NCBI GenBank assembly: GCA_027459765.1
Contig: DAIDHD010000077.1
Span: 33,847-97,846, forward strand
Source of the DNA: Gammaproteobacteria bacterium
Lineage (GTDB): Bacteria > Pseudomonadota > Gammaproteobacteria > Steroidobacterales > Steroidobacteraceae
Direction: 5' to 3'
Length of the DNA: 64,000 bases
In this document: in pieces, positions 8,970-18,501 of the stretch
How the letters are laid out: each line of letters opens with the position of its first letter
Position numbering within the stretch: the stretch's first letter is position 1
Translations under genes and position numbers: made by a program
The notes under the pieces: generated by a model
Databases searched by the model: none
What the model saw: only the letters and a program-made list of their open reading frames with translations
What the model was told of the DNA's origin: nothing

Positions 8970-11275
8970 CGCTTGAGACATCGCCGCCGTCCTTCGCCAT
9001 CGCGGAGGCCGAGCGGCTGGTACGCGACGCTTACGGGCTCGCGGTCACGGCCGCGCCGCTCCCCGGCGAGCGCGACAGCAATTTTCGCATCCACTGTGCC
9101 GACGGACGGTCGTTCGTGCTCAAGGTCGCCGATCAGGGCCGCGAGCCCGCGGCGGCCGAGTGCCACGTTCGCGCCTTGCGCCACGTGGAGGCGACGGATC
9201 CCGGCTTGCCGGTGCCGAGGGTGGTGCCGACGCTCGGCGGTGACGATCTCGTCGCGCTGACGCGCGGCGGTGACACGCTCGCGGCGTGTCTGCTGTCCTT
9301 CCTGGCGGGCAGGCCGCTGGCCGAGGTATCCCTGGACGCTGGCCTCGCCGGTCAGGTCGGCCGGCTCCTCGGCCGCTTGGACCGCGCTCTACAGGGCTTT
9401 TTTCATCCGGTTCTCGGCCGTACCCTGGCGTGGGACTGCCGGCAACTGCCGGCGCTGGCCGCGTGGGTGGGCGGCGTCGACGGCGTGTCGCTGCCCGCCG
9501 AGCTGCGCCGTGCGGTGGCGATCTACGAGGCTGCAGCGCCCGCGCTGGCGGGTCTGCGGGCGCAGGCGGTGCACGCCGATGCCCACGCTCACAATCTGCT
9601 CGTCGACCCGGCGACTGCGACGCTGTGCGGCCTGGTCGATTTCGGCGACATGATCCACGCGCCGTTGATCCTCGAGCCGGGCGTCGCGCTCGCGGAACTT
9701 GCCATGCAGGGCGGCACGCAGGCCGAGTCGCTGGCGCAGCTCGTGCACGGCTACGCGCTGCAGCGACCATTCGAGGCCGGCGAGGTGGAGTTGCTCTACG
9801 TGCTGGCGGTCGCGCGTCACGCGACCACGCTGCTGGTGCATGCCTGGCGCGTGCGTCACGATCCGGCGGGTGCGCAGGCGCTCGCACCGCTGATCGCACC
9901 GGCCACCGAGTCGCTCGCCGAACTGCTCGACGATCGCGAACGCTTCACGCGCCGCTGGCTCGATGCCGCCGGAGCCGTCAACGCGTCACCCGTGCCCGGC
10001 ACCGGCGCCGGTTCGGCACCGGTGGACCTGGAGCGCCGCCGGCGGCTGCTCGGCGCGCACGCCGAGCTCTTCTATCGCGAACCGCTGCACCTGGTGCGCG
10101 GACGCGGGGTCTGGCTCTACGACCGGGCCGGACGCGCATATCTCGACGTGTACAACAACGTGCCGCACGTCGGGCACTGTCACCCGGCGGTGGTGGAGGC
10201 GATTGCCCGCCAGAGCGCCACGCTCGCCACTCACACCCGTTATCTGCACGGGCTGATCCTCGACTACGCGGAGCGGCTGGTCGGGCGCCTGGGGGCGCTG
10301 AACGCCTGCATCTTCGTCAATTCCGGCAGCGAGGCGAACGACGTCGCCTGGCGCATGGCGAAGTTCGCCACCGGCCACACGGGTGGCGTCGTCATGGCGC
10401 ACGCCTACCACGGGATCACCGATGCGGTGGCGGCGCTCACGCCGGCTGGCGGCACCCACGAGCCGCACGTGGTCAGCGTGGCCGCGCCGCCGGTCGAGGC
10501 GCGCGCCGAGCGCCCGTCCAGCCCGGCGGCGCTGGCCGCCGCCGCGGCAGCCGGAGCCGGTGCGGTCGCCGAACTCGCGGCGCGCGGCCATCGGCCGGCG
10601 GCCTTCTATCTGGATTCGGGCCTGACGAGTTCCGGCATCCACGATCCGCCGCCCGACTGGCTCGAGGCACTGGTGGCGCCGCTGCGCGCGGCGGGCGCAC
10701 TGCTGGTCGGCGACGAGGTGCAGTACGGCCTCGGCCGTTCGGGTTCGCACTTCTGGGGCTTCGAGCGTCGCGGATTCGCGCCGGACATCGTCACCCTCGG
10801 CAAGCCGGTGGGCAACGGTTTCCCGCTCGGCGTGGTGATCGCCCGCCGCGAGCTCGTCGAGGCCTTTCAGGCGCGTTTCGGCCTCTTTTCGACCTTCGGC
10901 GGCAATGCGGTCGCGGCGGCGGCGGGCCTCGCCGTGCTCGACGTGATCGAGCGCGAGGGACTGCAGGGGCGGGCGCTCGACACGGGCGCGTACGCGCGCG
11001 CATTGCTCGATGAGGTGGCGGCGCGGCACCCGATGCTCGGACGGGTGCGGGGCGCGGGCCTGCTCCTCGGTTTGCCGGTGCGGGGCGACACCCTCGATGA
11101 CGCCAAGCGCCGTGCCCGGCGGCTGGTGGATCGTCTCGCGGCCGAGCACGGCGTGCTGACCGGCCTCGAGGGGCCGGACGCCTGCGTGCTCAAGCTACGG
11201 CCGCCGCTCGTGTTCGAGCGGCAGCACGCCGACCGCCTCGCCGCGGAGATCGACGCCGCGGCGCTAGCCGATTAG
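8963..11275 (+). CDS. Fusion of APH-family kinase and class III aminotransferase-fold enzyme
   Basis: A 770-residue two-domain protein. Residues about 10-330 are an aminoglycoside-phosphotransferase-fold small-molecule kinase, with the catalytic-loop motif [10 protein letters not shown] and the metal-binding VDFGD. Residues about 355-770 are a class III PLP enzyme, with [12 protein letters not shown], the PLP lysine K614 in [13 protein letters not shown], and [15 protein letters not shown]. In known systems a hydroxylysine or ethanolamine kinase and a PLP phospho-lyase act in sequence: phosphorylation, then elimination of phosphate and ammonia. A fused pair suggests one such pathway (inference; substrate unknown). 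GTG 8963 is the first start in frame after a stop at 8939. The gene ends 12 bases inside the convergent etfA. Confidence 0.85.
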   Translation: MRALETSPPSFAIAEAERLVRDAYGLAVTAAPLPGERDSNFRIHCADGRSFVLKVADQGREPAAAECHVRALRHVEATDPGLPVPRVVPTLGGDDLVALTRGGDTLAACLLSFLAGRPLAEVSLDAGLAGQVGRLLGRLDRALQGFFHPVLGRTLAWDCRQLPALAAWVGGVDGVSLPAELRRAVAIYEAAAPALAGLRAQAVHADAHAHNLLVDPATATLCGLVDFGDMIHAPLILEPGVALAELAMQGGTQAESLAQLVHGYALQRPFEAGEVELLYVLAVARHATTLLVHAWRVRHDPAGAQALAPLIAPATESLAELLDDRERFTRRWLDAAGAVNASPVPGTGAGSAPVDLERRRRLLGAHAELFYREPLHLVRGRGVWLYDRAGRAYLDVYNNVPHVGHCHPAVVEAIARQSATLATHTRYLHGLILDYAERLVGRLGALNACIFVNSGSEANDVAWRMAKFATGHTGGVVMAHAYHGITDAVAALTPAGGTHEPHVVSVAAPPVEARAERPSSPAALAAAAAAGAGAVAELAARGHRPAAFYLDSGLTSSGIHDPPPDWLEALVAPLRAAGALLVGDEVQYGLGRSGSHFWGFERRGFAPDIVTLGKPVGNGFPLGVVIARRELVEAFQARFGLFSTFGGNAVAAAAGLAVLDVIEREGLQGRALDTGAYARALLDEVAARHPMLGRVRGAGLLLGLPVRGDTLDDAKRRARRLVDRLAAEHGVLTGLEGPDACVLKLRPPLVFERQHADRLAAEIDAAALAD

Positions 11276-12205
11276 CCGGTCGATCTCCGGCACCACCTGG
11301 AACAGGTCGCCCACGAGTCCCACGTCGGCCACCTCGAAGATCGGCGCCTCCGGATCCTTGTTGATGGCGACGATGGTCTTGGCGTCCTTGATGCCCGTCA
11401 GGTGCTGGATGGCACCGGAGATGCCGATGGCGACGTACATGTCCGGCGCGATGATCTTGCCGGTCTGGCCGACCTGCATCTCGTTGGCCGCGTAGCCCGC
11501 GTCCACCGCGGCGCGCGAGGCGCCGACGGCCGCGCCCATCTTGTCGGCGAGCGCGAACAGCATCTTGAAGTTATCGGCGCTGCCGAGCGCGCGACCGCCC
11601 GAGATCACCCGTGCGGCCGTCTGCAGGTCCGGCCGCTCGGAGGCCGCCGTCTTCGCGCCCACGTAGCGCGTGTGTGCGGGCAGGGCCACTTGCAGCGTCC
11701 GCGACTCGACCGCGGCGCTGCCGCCGGCGGGCGCCGACTCGAAGGAAGCCACGCGCACCGTGGCCACCACCTTGTGCGCGGGATCGGCCTCGACCGTGAT
11801 GATGGCGTTGCCGGCGTAGATGGGCCGGCGGAAGCGGTGCGGCGCCTCGACGGCCATCAGGTCGCTCACCTGCGGCGCACCGAGCAGTGCGGCCACACGC
11901 GGCATCAGATCCTTGCCGAAGCTCGTCGAAGGACCGAAGATGTGCGAATGGTCGGCCGCGAGCGCCGCCACCTGCGGCGCGAGCACGGCGGCGAGCGGGT
12001 GGGTGTTTTCCGGCCGGTCGACGCGCAGTACCGACTTCACGCCCGCGATCGCGGCCGCCTGCGCGGCCACCCCCGCCGTGTCGGCGCCGAACAGCGCCAC
12101 GCTGATCTCCCCGCCGGCGATGCCCGCCGCGCAGGTCACGCACTTCGCCACCGCCGGGTTCAACTGCCGCCCGTCGTGCTCGCCTACGATCAGTATCTTG
12201 CTCAT
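11264..12205 (-). CDS. etfA: Electron transfer flavoprotein, alpha subunit
   Basis: The FAD-binding subunit of ETF, which carries electrons from acyl-CoA and other dehydrogenases to ETF:quinone oxidoreductase. The 313-residue protein starts [12 protein letters not shown]. It has the C-terminal FAD domain with SGGRALGS (near residues 205-212), the QVGQTGK motif, [16 protein letters not shown] and the terminal [10 protein letters not shown]. It overlaps etfB by ATGA, so the two are translationally coupled. Its last 12 bases overlap the end of the convergent kinase/aminotransferase gene, leaving no space for a terminator between them. Confidence 0.96.
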   Translation of the reverse strand: MSKILIVGEHDGRQLNPAVAKCVTCAAGIAGGEISVALFGADTAGVAAQAAAIAGVKSVLRVDRPENTHPLAAVLAPQVAALAADHSHIFGPSTSFGKDLMPRVAALLGAPQVSDLMAVEAPHRFRRPIYAGNAIITVEADPAHKVVATVRVASFESAPAGGSAAVESRTLQVALPAHTRYVGAKTAASERPDLQTAARVISGGRALGSADNFKMLFALADKMGAAVGASRAAVDAGYAANEMQVGQTGKIIAPDMYVAIGISGAIQHLTGIKDAKTIVAINKDPEAPIFEVADVGLVGDLFQVVPEIDRLIG

Positions 12206-12954
12206 CGGATCAGCCCCTTCTTCTTGAGCACGTCCACCAGTTCGGCGACGTCCTTGACCATGATGCCCTTCTGGCGCTGCGCCGGCGGGTCGGTCTTGAC
12301 CACCTTGAGGCGCTGCTCGGCGGCGACTCCCAGGGAGTCGAGCGCGATCACGTCGAGCGGCTTCTTCTTCGCCTTCATGATGTCGGGCAGCTTCACGTAG
12401 CGCGGCTCGTTGAGCCGCAGGTCCACCGTGATCACGGCCGGAAGGTCGATCTCGATGGTCTCCAGTCCGGCGTCCACCTCGCGGGTCACCGCGGCCTTGC
12501 CGCCGGCGATCTCCACCTTGGAGGCGTAGGTCGCCTGCGGCCGGTCCCACAGCGCCGCCAGCATCTGCCCGGTCTGGTTGGCGTCGTCGTCGATCGCCTG
12601 CTTGCCGAGGAAGACGATGTCCGGGTTCTCCTTGCGAACCAGCGCGAGGAAGGCCTGTGCCGCCGTCAACGGCTCGATCGGCGCCGTGGTTTCCACCAGC
12701 ACGGCGCGGTCGGCGCCCATCGCGAGCGCGGTGCGCAGCTGCTGCTGCGTGTCGGGAACGCCGATGCTCGCCGCCACCACCTCGACGTTGCCGGTGCGCT
12801 CCTTGATGCGCAGCGCCTCCTCCAGCGCGATCTCGTCGAACGGGTTGACGCTCATCTTGACGCCGTCGAGCATCACGCCGCTACCGTCCGGCTTGACGCG
12901 CACGCGCACGTTGTAATCGACGACGCGCTTCACACACACCATGATCTTCTGCAT
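12202..12954 (-). CDS. etfB: Electron transfer flavoprotein, beta subunit
   Basis: The AMP-binding partner of EtfA. The 250-residue protein starts MQKIMVCVKRVVDYNV and has the family segments SVNPFDEIALEEALR, LGKQAIDDDANQTGQM and the ETF beta signature region around VDLRLNEPRYVKLPDIMKAKKKP. An AAAGGAC-type site lies upstream of the ATG. The upstream iclR-family gene ends only 12 bases before it on the same strand, so iclR-etfB-etfA form one transcription unit. Adjacent ETF dehydrogenase or acyl-CoA dehydrogenase genes are absent, so this is probably the general housekeeping ETF. Confidence 0.96.
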   Translation of the reverse strand: MQKIMVCVKRVVDYNVRVRVKPDGSGVMLDGVKMSVNPFDEIALEEALRIKERTGNVEVVAASIGVPDTQQQLRTALAMGADRAVLVETTAPIEPLTAAQAFLALVRKENPDIVFLGKQAIDDDANQTGQMLAALWDRPQATYASKVEIAGGKAAVTREVDAGLETIEIDLPAVITVDLRLNEPRYVKLPDIMKAKKKPLDVIALDSLGVAAEQRLKVVKTDPPAQRQKGIMVKDVAELVDVLKKKGLIR

Positions 12955-12966
12955 CGGAAGGTCCTT

Positions 12967-13755
12967 TCAGGAAATCGCCGCCGGCGCGGGTGCGACGGCG
13001 GCCGCCCGCTGCCCGAACGACTCGGCGAGACGCGCGGCGCCGGCGCGCAGGGCCGGCAGGTAACGCTCCTCGGCGAGGTCGGCGGGCAGGACGGTGGATT
13101 CGAACCGCAGGCTCAGGGCCGCGGGGGAGGTCGACTCGAGGGGCACCGGCACCGCGATCTCGGCCGCCCCGTCGGCGTGCTCGATGAGCGCGTGGCCGCG
13201 GGCGCGGATCGCTTCGACCTCGCGCTCGACCAGGTCGCGCGGCGTGGAGCCCGCGCCCGGCTGGCGCACGAGTCCGGCGAGCAGCTGTGCACGCTCGCCC
13301 TCCGCGCAGGCCGCGAGGTGCGCGCGGCCGCTGGCCGTGTCGAGCAGCGGCAGGCGCATGCCCGCGAAGCGCCGCTGCAGCGCCAGCGGCGACTCCCGGT
13401 CGCTGCTCGCGCGCACCATCATGACCGCCCCGCGGCGCGTGGCGAGCGCCACCGGCCAGAGCACTTCGCGCCCCAATTCGAGCACCAGCGGCTCGGCCGC
13501 TTCGCGTACCCAGGCCTCGTCGTCGAAGCCCCGGCTCAAGCCGCGCACGCGGATGGTGATGCGGTAGCGCTCGTCCGCGGGATCGCGCGCCACGAAGCCG
13601 CCCTCGCACAGGGTCTCCAGGATGCGGTACACGGTCGTGCGCGGCAGGCGGATCTGCTGGGCGATCTCGGTGACGGTGGCGCCGTCGCGGGTGTTGAGCA
13701 CGGCGAGCGCATCGAGTCCGCGCACGAGCGCGCGGATGGGACGTGTGGACTCCAT
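12967..13755 (-). CDS. IclR-family transcriptional regulator
   Basis: A 262-residue DNA-binding regulator. The N-terminal winged helix-turn-helix covers about residues 5-65 (GLDALAVLNTRDGATVTEIAQQI, then the recognition helix PRTTVYRILETL). The IclR effector domain covers about residues 80-250, with LPLLDTASGRAHLA and ERAQLLAGL. The frame stays open further upstream to 13839, but ATG 13755 begins the conserved part. That ATG sits in the centre of a perfect 18-bp palindrome and just downstream of a promoter-like element, which argues for autoregulation. It is the first gene of iclR-etfB-etfA and so may control ETF supply; the effector, probably a small carboxylic acid in this family, is unknown. 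Confidence 0.88.
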   Translation of the reverse strand: MESTRPIRALVRGLDALAVLNTRDGATVTEIAQQIRLPRTTVYRILETLCEGGFVARDPADERYRITIRVRGLSRGFDDEAWVREAAEPLVLELGREVLWPVALATRRGAVMMVRASSDRESPLALQRRFAGMRLPLLDTASGRAHLAACAEGERAQLLAGLVRQPGAGSTPRDLVEREVEAIRARGHALIEHADGAAEIAVPVPLESTSPAALSLRFESTVLPADLAEERYLPALRAGAARLAESFGQRAAAVAPAPAAIS

Positions 13756-13763
13756 GGAGTCCA
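13746..13763. promoter_or_regulatory. Perfect 18-bp palindrome over the iclR start codon, probable autoregulatory operator
   Basis: TGGACTCCATGGAGTCCA is fully self-complementary. IclR-family dimers bind palindromes of about this size, often beginning TGGA and ending TCCA. On the minus strand the ATG start codon of the regulator is its centre. A bound dimer here would block both transcription start and early elongation of iclR-etfB-etfA. Confidence 0.6.
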
Positions 13764-13765
13764 AA

Positions 13766-13795
13766 AGTGTAGGTACTGCGGGGCGCCTTGTCCAA
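13766..13795 (-). promoter_or_regulatory. Candidate promoter of iclR-etfB-etfA
   Basis: On the minus strand TTGGAC is followed after 18 bases by TACACT, which lies 10 bases before the ATG at 13755. The likely start point falls at or next to the ATG, so the message could be leaderless, in line with the absence of a ribosome binding site. The -35 match is weak (3 of 6). Confidence 0.4.
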
Positions 13796-13888
13796 CCGGG
13801 GCGCCGGGCGAGGCGTCCGGCGTCCGCGCGTTCCGCCAACCGGCGGTGGAACGACCTGGATGGGCGTCCCGCCGCCGGTGTGCGTGCC

Positions 13889-15301
13889 TCAGTTCGGCTG
13901 GAAGCGGGTCAATGTCTGCGCCGCGGCGCCGGAGCCGATCTGGATGGTGTTCGCATCCACGACGGTGTACGCGAACGATCCCGACACGGTGACCCCGTCG
14001 GCGAGGCCGGCGGTCCCGTTGGTATCCACCGCCACGGTGCAGGTCGAGGGATTGGCATCCCAGGAAACCGTGCCGCTTGAGTCGGTGTAGCAACCGTACT
14101 CCAGGCCGGCGAGCGTATTGGAGTATGCGTCCGCCTGGGTGCTCAGGATCAGGTAGTGGCCGTCGGTGCCGAAAGCGCCGACGCTCTGCTCGCGCGAATT
14201 GCCGGCGCCGAAGGCACCCACGATGGAGGTGGCGACCGACGGCACCGCGGTCGCCGTGAACGTCGGAGTCCCCGAACCCGTGAGCGTGATCACCGTGCTC
14301 GATCCCGACCCCGCGATCGACGCCTGCAGGGCCGGCAGAGACGACACGCCGTTGTTGAACAAGCCGCAGCTCGCATTCCCGTCCAGCACCGCATTGACGA
14401 ACTGGAATACCCCGGTGCTCTTGTTGAAATTATAGACACCATACTCGACGCCGTTGCCGTTGTTCGGCGGGCAATTGGAGTCGTTGCTGACCACGGCGAA
14501 GATGTAGGTGCCGTCGGGATACAGAGCGATCCAGCGTTCTTTGTTGGTGTCGGCCGACGACGATACCTGGTACAGGCCCTGCAGCGGGTCGGTGGTATTG
14601 CTGAAACAGCTGATCTGCACGCTGGTGATGTCGGCCGCCGAGTGTACGTAACCGTGCGCCGAGGTCGCGAGGCACGTCTCGCCGGCGGGCTGGGCTGCGA
14701 TCGACACGTTGTACTCGGTGTAGCTGGTGCCCGAGGCGGGCAGGGTGTAGCCGTTCGGGAAGACGAAGCTCGTCGCCCCGGCCGATACCGGCAGCGTCTG
14801 GGTCGCGCCCGCGGCGAGCACGGACAACTGCAGGCCGGCGGCGGTGAGCCCGGAGATGCCGCCGCCCAGCGTATACGCCGTGGGCGCGTTGGTCGCGCAA
14901 GTGACGGTCACGCTGGTCACGTTGGCACTGGCGGTACCCGAGCCGGCCGCGACGCTGCAGGTCTGGCCACCCGGCTGGGTGCCGACAGTCACCGCATAGG
15001 CGCCGCCGGCGGCGATCGCCGTCTTGAAGGTGAAGGCGCCGTTCGCCGACACGGTGAGGGCGTCGCCACCGTTGTCGAGCAGTACGACACTTTCCCCGGA
15101 CGCGAGTCCGGACAGAGTGCCGCCGATGGTGTACGTGGTGGTGCCGCCGCCGGATCCACCGCCCCCCGACCCGCTCCCGCCCGAGCTGCCGCCGGAGCTG
15201 CCGCTGCCGCCGCCCCCGCAGGCGGCCAGAGCGGCGGCGGCCAGTAATGCGAGGCCACGGCACCTGATACGTCGTGAGCAAAGCGAGGTCCATGAGTACA
15301 T
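13889..15301 (-). CDS. Putative lipoprotein with glycine/serine linker and two repeat domains
   Basis: A 470-residue exported protein of unknown function. The signal peptide ends in the lipobox LAAC (cysteine near residue 31), then comes a glycine/serine-only linker of about 25 residues. Two tandem domains of about 80 residues follow, each opening with a Y-T-(I/L)-GG-x-(I/L)-SGL pattern and ending with a TSV(T/Q)(V/I)-x-C strand. They resemble the Ig-like or carboxypeptidase-regulatory-like repeats of surface lipoproteins. A third, longer domain follows, with PDGTYIFAVVSND and YGVYNFNKSTGVF. GGAGG lies 9 bases upstream of ATG 15301. It is divergent from a CadC-like regulator, 274 bases apart, and may be its target (inference). 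Confidence 0.72.
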   Translation of the reverse strand: MYSWTSLCSRRIRCRGLALLAAAALAACGGGGSGSSGGSSGGSGSGGGGSGGGTTTYTIGGTLSGLASGESVVLLDNGGDALTVSANGAFTFKTAIAAGGAYAVTVGTQPGGQTCSVAAGSGTASANVTSVTVTCATNAPTAYTLGGGISGLTAAGLQLSVLAAGATQTLPVSAGATSFVFPNGYTLPASGTSYTEYNVSIAAQPAGETCLATSAHGYVHSAADITSVQISCFSNTTDPLQGLYQVSSSADTNKERWIALYPDGTYIFAVVSNDSNCPPNNGNGVEYGVYNFNKSTGVFQFVNAVLDGNASCGLFNNGVSSLPALQASIAGSGSSTVITLTGSGTPTFTATAVPSVATSIVGAFGAGNSREQSVGAFGTDGHYLILSTQADAYSNTLAGLEYGCYTDSSGTVSWDANPSTCTVAVDTNGTAGLADGVTVSGSFAYTVVDANTIQIGSGAAAQTLTRFQPN

Positions 15302-15508
15302 GACAATAATCCTCCGGCTGTCGGCCTGTGGAACCAAGTGATCGCGCGCGGCCGCTCTGTCAGGCAGCGAACCGGGTGTCGCGCCGACCTGGAGCAGGGC
15401 GCCCCAACGCGTCGGCAGTGCATCAATACGCCGACGACGCGTCCGGAGTCCTGAAAGCGCCACCGAATTCTTCCGAAGAAACCTGAAAATCGAGAGCATC
15501 CCGAGGGT

Positions 15509-15514
15509 TATACT
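15509..15514 (+). promoter_or_regulatory. Candidate -10 element upstream of the CadC-like gene
   Basis: TATACT (5 of 6 to consensus) lies 61 bases before the ATG at 15576, inside the 274-base divergent gap. I could not find a good -35 at the right distance, as expected if an activator is needed. Confidence 0.3.
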
Positions 15515-15575
15515 TTTCGGAGAACAACAATCGGCCGGGCACGGTGCCTCGACGGCCGTGCGGGAGCAATCAAGC

Positions 15576-17486
15576 ATGGATGTGCCTGCGGGCGCGCCGC
15601 TTCGCGTTGGATCGTGGTGCCTCGATCCGCAGCGCGACTGCATTTCGCGCGCGGGCCAACGCGTTCAGCTCGAGCCGCGACTCATGCGCTTGTTGCGATT
15701 GTTCACTCGCCACGCGGGCGAGACGTTGAGCATCGAGCGCATACTCGAGGACGTCTGGGGCGACGTCGTGGTCACGCCGGACTCGGTATACCAGGCCGTC
15801 GGCGCCTTGCGGCGCGCGCTGGGCGAGGGCGAGGACGGGGGGGAGTACATCGCCACCGTTCCACGGCGCGGCTACCGGCTGGTGGCCCCGGTTGTTCCCG
15901 TGGCGCCTGAAATGCCGGCGTATTCGCCGGCACCGGTCGCCGCGATGGCCGCGAGCCGAAGTGCGCAGCGGCCGCATGTGGGGGCCGTCGTGGCGACGCT
16001 CGCCCTGGCCGCCTTGGTGGCGCTCGGCGCCACCGTCCCCCGGGCTTTGCGCCAGTCGGCGGATCCGCCGGCTCGAACGCCTGCCGCGAGCGCGGCGGGT
16101 GGCGCGGAGGCCGCGCGGCCAGCGGCCGTTGCGCCGCCTTCCCTGGCCGTACTGCCGTTCCAGGACTTGAGTTCCGCGCGCGATCAACAGTACCTCGCCG
16201 ATGGTATGGCGGAGGAGCTGATGGCCAGCCTGGCCGCCATGCCGCACCTGCGGGTCATCGCGCGAACTTCCTCGGTCGCGGCGGCGCGCGACGGCGCGGA
16301 CGCGCGCGAGGTGGCACGACGGCTCGGCGTGACCCACGTGATCGAGGGCAGCGTGCGCCGCGACGGCGGCAGCGTACGCGTCACCACCAAGCTGGTGCGT
16401 GGTGTCGACGGGGTCACGGTGTGGTCGCAGACCTACCAGCGTGAACTCGGCAACCTGTTCGCGATTCAGGATGACATCGGCACCGCCGTCGGACGCTCGC
16501 TTGCGCTCGTGATCGCGGGCGGCGAGGTGGGTCCCCGCGCCGGCCGCACAGAGGTGCCGGAGGCACACACCCAGCTGCTGCTGGCGCGCGAGTTGATGCG
16601 GCGCGGCGGACCCGAGGCCTGGCGGCGTGCTCTGGAGGCACTGGACCGCGCCGTGGCGCAGGACCCCGGATATGCGGCGGCGGTCGCCGCACGCGTGCGC
16701 GTCGAGTCGAACTTCTACGACTGGACCAGCGAGCCGCGATGGCTGGAACGTGCCACCGCCGACGCCGACCGCGCGATCGCCCTGGCTCCGCAGCTCGCCG
16801 ACGGATTCGCGGCGCGCGCCGACCTCGAGCAGTGGTACCAGTTCGACTGGTCCGGGGCGCAAGCGGATCTCGAGCGCGCGCACGCGCTCGAGCCGTTCGA
16901 CGTCGAAGTGCTCAGCGGAGAAACCCGATTGCTCGCCAGCCTTGGGCGGCTCGACGACGCGCTGGCCATGCAGCGCAAGGCGGTCGCCCTCGATCCGATC
17001 TCGGTCACCACGTGGCGGGATCTGGGGTTCATCTTGACCGAACTCGGGGACTACGGCGCCGCCGACGAGGCTTTGCAGCACTGCCTGCAGATCGACCCGG
17101 ATGACGCCTACGCGCACAGCGACCTGGGCAAGCTGCGCCTGTTGCAGGGGAAGTTCGCGGCGGCGCGCGCCGCCTTCGAGCGCGTCACGTTCGAGCCATT
17201 GCGGCTGCGCGGACTGGCGAGCGCGGAATACTCGCTGGGACATCGCCGGCTGGCCGACCGATACCTGCGCGAGATGATTCACCGGTACGATCGCAAGGAC
17301 GCCTATCAGATCGCCGAGGTGTACGCGTGGCGCGGCGAGCGCGGTGCGGCCTTCGGCTGGTTCGAGCGCGCAGTCAGGCAGCGCGATGCGGGACTCGGGT
17401 ATCTCAAATTCGACGTGCTGATCGCGAGCGTCCACGACGATCCCCGCTACCGGACGTTGCTCGCGCGCATGGGATTGCCGCCCTGA
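15576..17486 (+). CDS. CadC-like membrane regulator: winged helix, TolB-like domain and TPRs
   Basis: A 636-residue one-component sensor. Residues about 1-105 are an OmpR/PhoB-type winged helix (TLSIERILEDVWGDVVVTPDSVYQAVGALRRAL, split over two helices, and the VPRRGYRLV wing). A membrane helix follows at about 135-155 (VVATLALAALVALGATV). Then comes a TolB N-terminal-like domain (LAVLPFQDLS at about 190, HVIEGSVRRDGG at about 260, WSQTYQRELGNLF at about 285), and C-terminal TPRs to the end. This architecture senses periplasmic conditions directly while bound to DNA. GGGAG lies 9 bases before ATG 15576; a GTG at 15558 is an alternative start. The divergent lipoprotein is a plausible target. 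Confidence 0.83.
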   Translation: MDVPAGAPLRVGSWCLDPQRDCISRAGQRVQLEPRLMRLLRLFTRHAGETLSIERILEDVWGDVVVTPDSVYQAVGALRRALGEGEDGGEYIATVPRRGYRLVAPVVPVAPEMPAYSPAPVAAMAASRSAQRPHVGAVVATLALAALVALGATVPRALRQSADPPARTPAASAAGGAEAARPAAVAPPSLAVLPFQDLSSARDQQYLADGMAEELMASLAAMPHLRVIARTSSVAAARDGADAREVARRLGVTHVIEGSVRRDGGSVRVTTKLVRGVDGVTVWSQTYQRELGNLFAIQDDIGTAVGRSLALVIAGGEVGPRAGRTEVPEAHTQLLLARELMRRGGPEAWRRALEALDRAVAQDPGYAAAVAARVRVESNFYDWTSEPRWLERATADADRAIALAPQLADGFAARADLEQWYQFDWSGAQADLERAHALEPFDVEVLSGETRLLASLGRLDDALAMQRKAVALDPISVTTWRDLGFILTELGDYGAADEALQHCLQIDPDDAYAHSDLGKLRLLQGKFAAARAAFERVTFEPLRLRGLASAEYSLGHRRLADRYLREMIHRYDRKDAYQIAEVYAWRGERGAAFGWFERAVRQRDAGLGYLKFDVLIASVHDDPRYRTLLARMGLPP

Positions 17487-17559
17487 CGGTACCACCGTCG
17501 CGCTGCGGCGGGCGGCATCGATTTGGTAGCATCCGCCCCGCGTTCCTCGATGCGGGGCC

Positions 17560-18501
17560 ATGGCCGGTGTGATGCTGAAATTCCTCCTGCGACGTCTACG
17601 CGTGGCCGTGCCGACCCTGTTCGTGATCGTCACCGCGAGCTTCTTCCTGGTGCGGCTCGCGCCCGGCGGGCCGTTCGACCAGGAACAGGCGCTGCCGCCG
17701 GAGATCCTCGCCAACCTGCAGCGCGCCTACGGCCTGGACCGGCCGCTGTGGGTGCAGTACGGACGCTACCTCGAGGGGCTCGCGCACGGCGATTTCGGGC
17801 CCTCGTTCCGGTACAAGGACTTCACCGTGACCGAACTGATCGCGCAGGGCTTCCCGGTGAGCGCGGAGCTCGGGCTGCTCGCGCTCGCCGTCGCCCTGGC
17901 GTGCGGCGTGCCGCTCGGCATCCTTGCCGCCCTCGCGCGCCGGCCGCTGCTCGACCGGGGTCTGATGCTGTGCGCCGCGCTCGGGCTCGCCGTGCCGGCC
18001 TTCGTGCTCTTGCCGCTGCTCGGCCTGGTCTTCGGCGTGCACTGGCGCTGGCTGCCGGTGGCCGGCTGGGAGCCCGGTTCACCGCGCTTCCTGGTGCTGC
18101 CGGTGTTCGCGCTGGCGCTGGCGCCGTTCGCCTACGTCGCCCGTCTGACGCGCGGCGGCATGCGCGAGGCGCTGGCGAGCGACTACGTGCGCACGGCGCA
18201 CGCCAAGGGGTTGCCGCTGTCCGCGGTCGTCTGGCGGCACGCGCTGCGCCCGGCGCTGTTGCCGGTGGCGAGCTACCTGCCGCCGGCGGTGGCCTCGATC
18301 ATGACCGGTTCGCTGGTGGTCGAGTCCATCGCCGGACTGCCGGGCATCGGTCGTTATCTCGTGCAGGGCGCTCTCAACCGCGACTACACCCTCGTGATGG
18401 GCATGGTCATCGTCTATTCGGCCATCCTGGTCCTCATGGGACTCCTGGTCGATCTGCTCTACCTCTGGCTGGACCCGCGCATCGCGCTGGAGCGCGCGTG
18501 A
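17560..18501 (+). CDS. Oligopeptide/dipeptide-type ABC transporter permease (OppB/DppB family)
   Basis: An inner-membrane permease of a peptide-class ABC importer. The 313-residue protein has the OppB start FLLRRLRVAVPTLFVIV and the LAPGGPF segment. The cytoplasmic coupling loop is DYVRTAHAKGLPLSAVVWRH near residue 210, equivalent to the EAA motif, followed by ESIAGLPGIGRYLV. ATG 17560 or ATG 17572 could start it; ribosome binding does not decide. It overlaps the next permease by GTGA and starts a four-gene transporter operon. YejB-like transporters are the closest alternative subtype. Confidence 0.88.
   Translation: MAGVMLKFLLRRLRVAVPTLFVIVTASFFLVRLAPGGPFDQEQALPPEILANLQRAYGLDRPLWVQYGRYLEGLAHGDFGPSFRYKDFTVTELIAQGFPVSAELGLLALAVALACGVPLGILAALARRPLLDRGLMLCAALGLAVPAFVLLPLLGLVFGVHWRWLPVAGWEPGSPRFLVLPVFALALAPFAYVARLTRGGMREALASDYVRTAHAKGLPLSAVVWRHALRPALLPVASYLPPAVASIMTGSLVVESIAGLPGIGRYLVQGALNRDYTLVMGMVIVYSAILVLMGLLVDLLYLWLDPRIALERA

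Noticed and set aside
13764..13888. Terminator-like hairpin after the lipoprotein gene
   Set aside because: The only stem I can build needs a bulge of three bases, and no T run follows.
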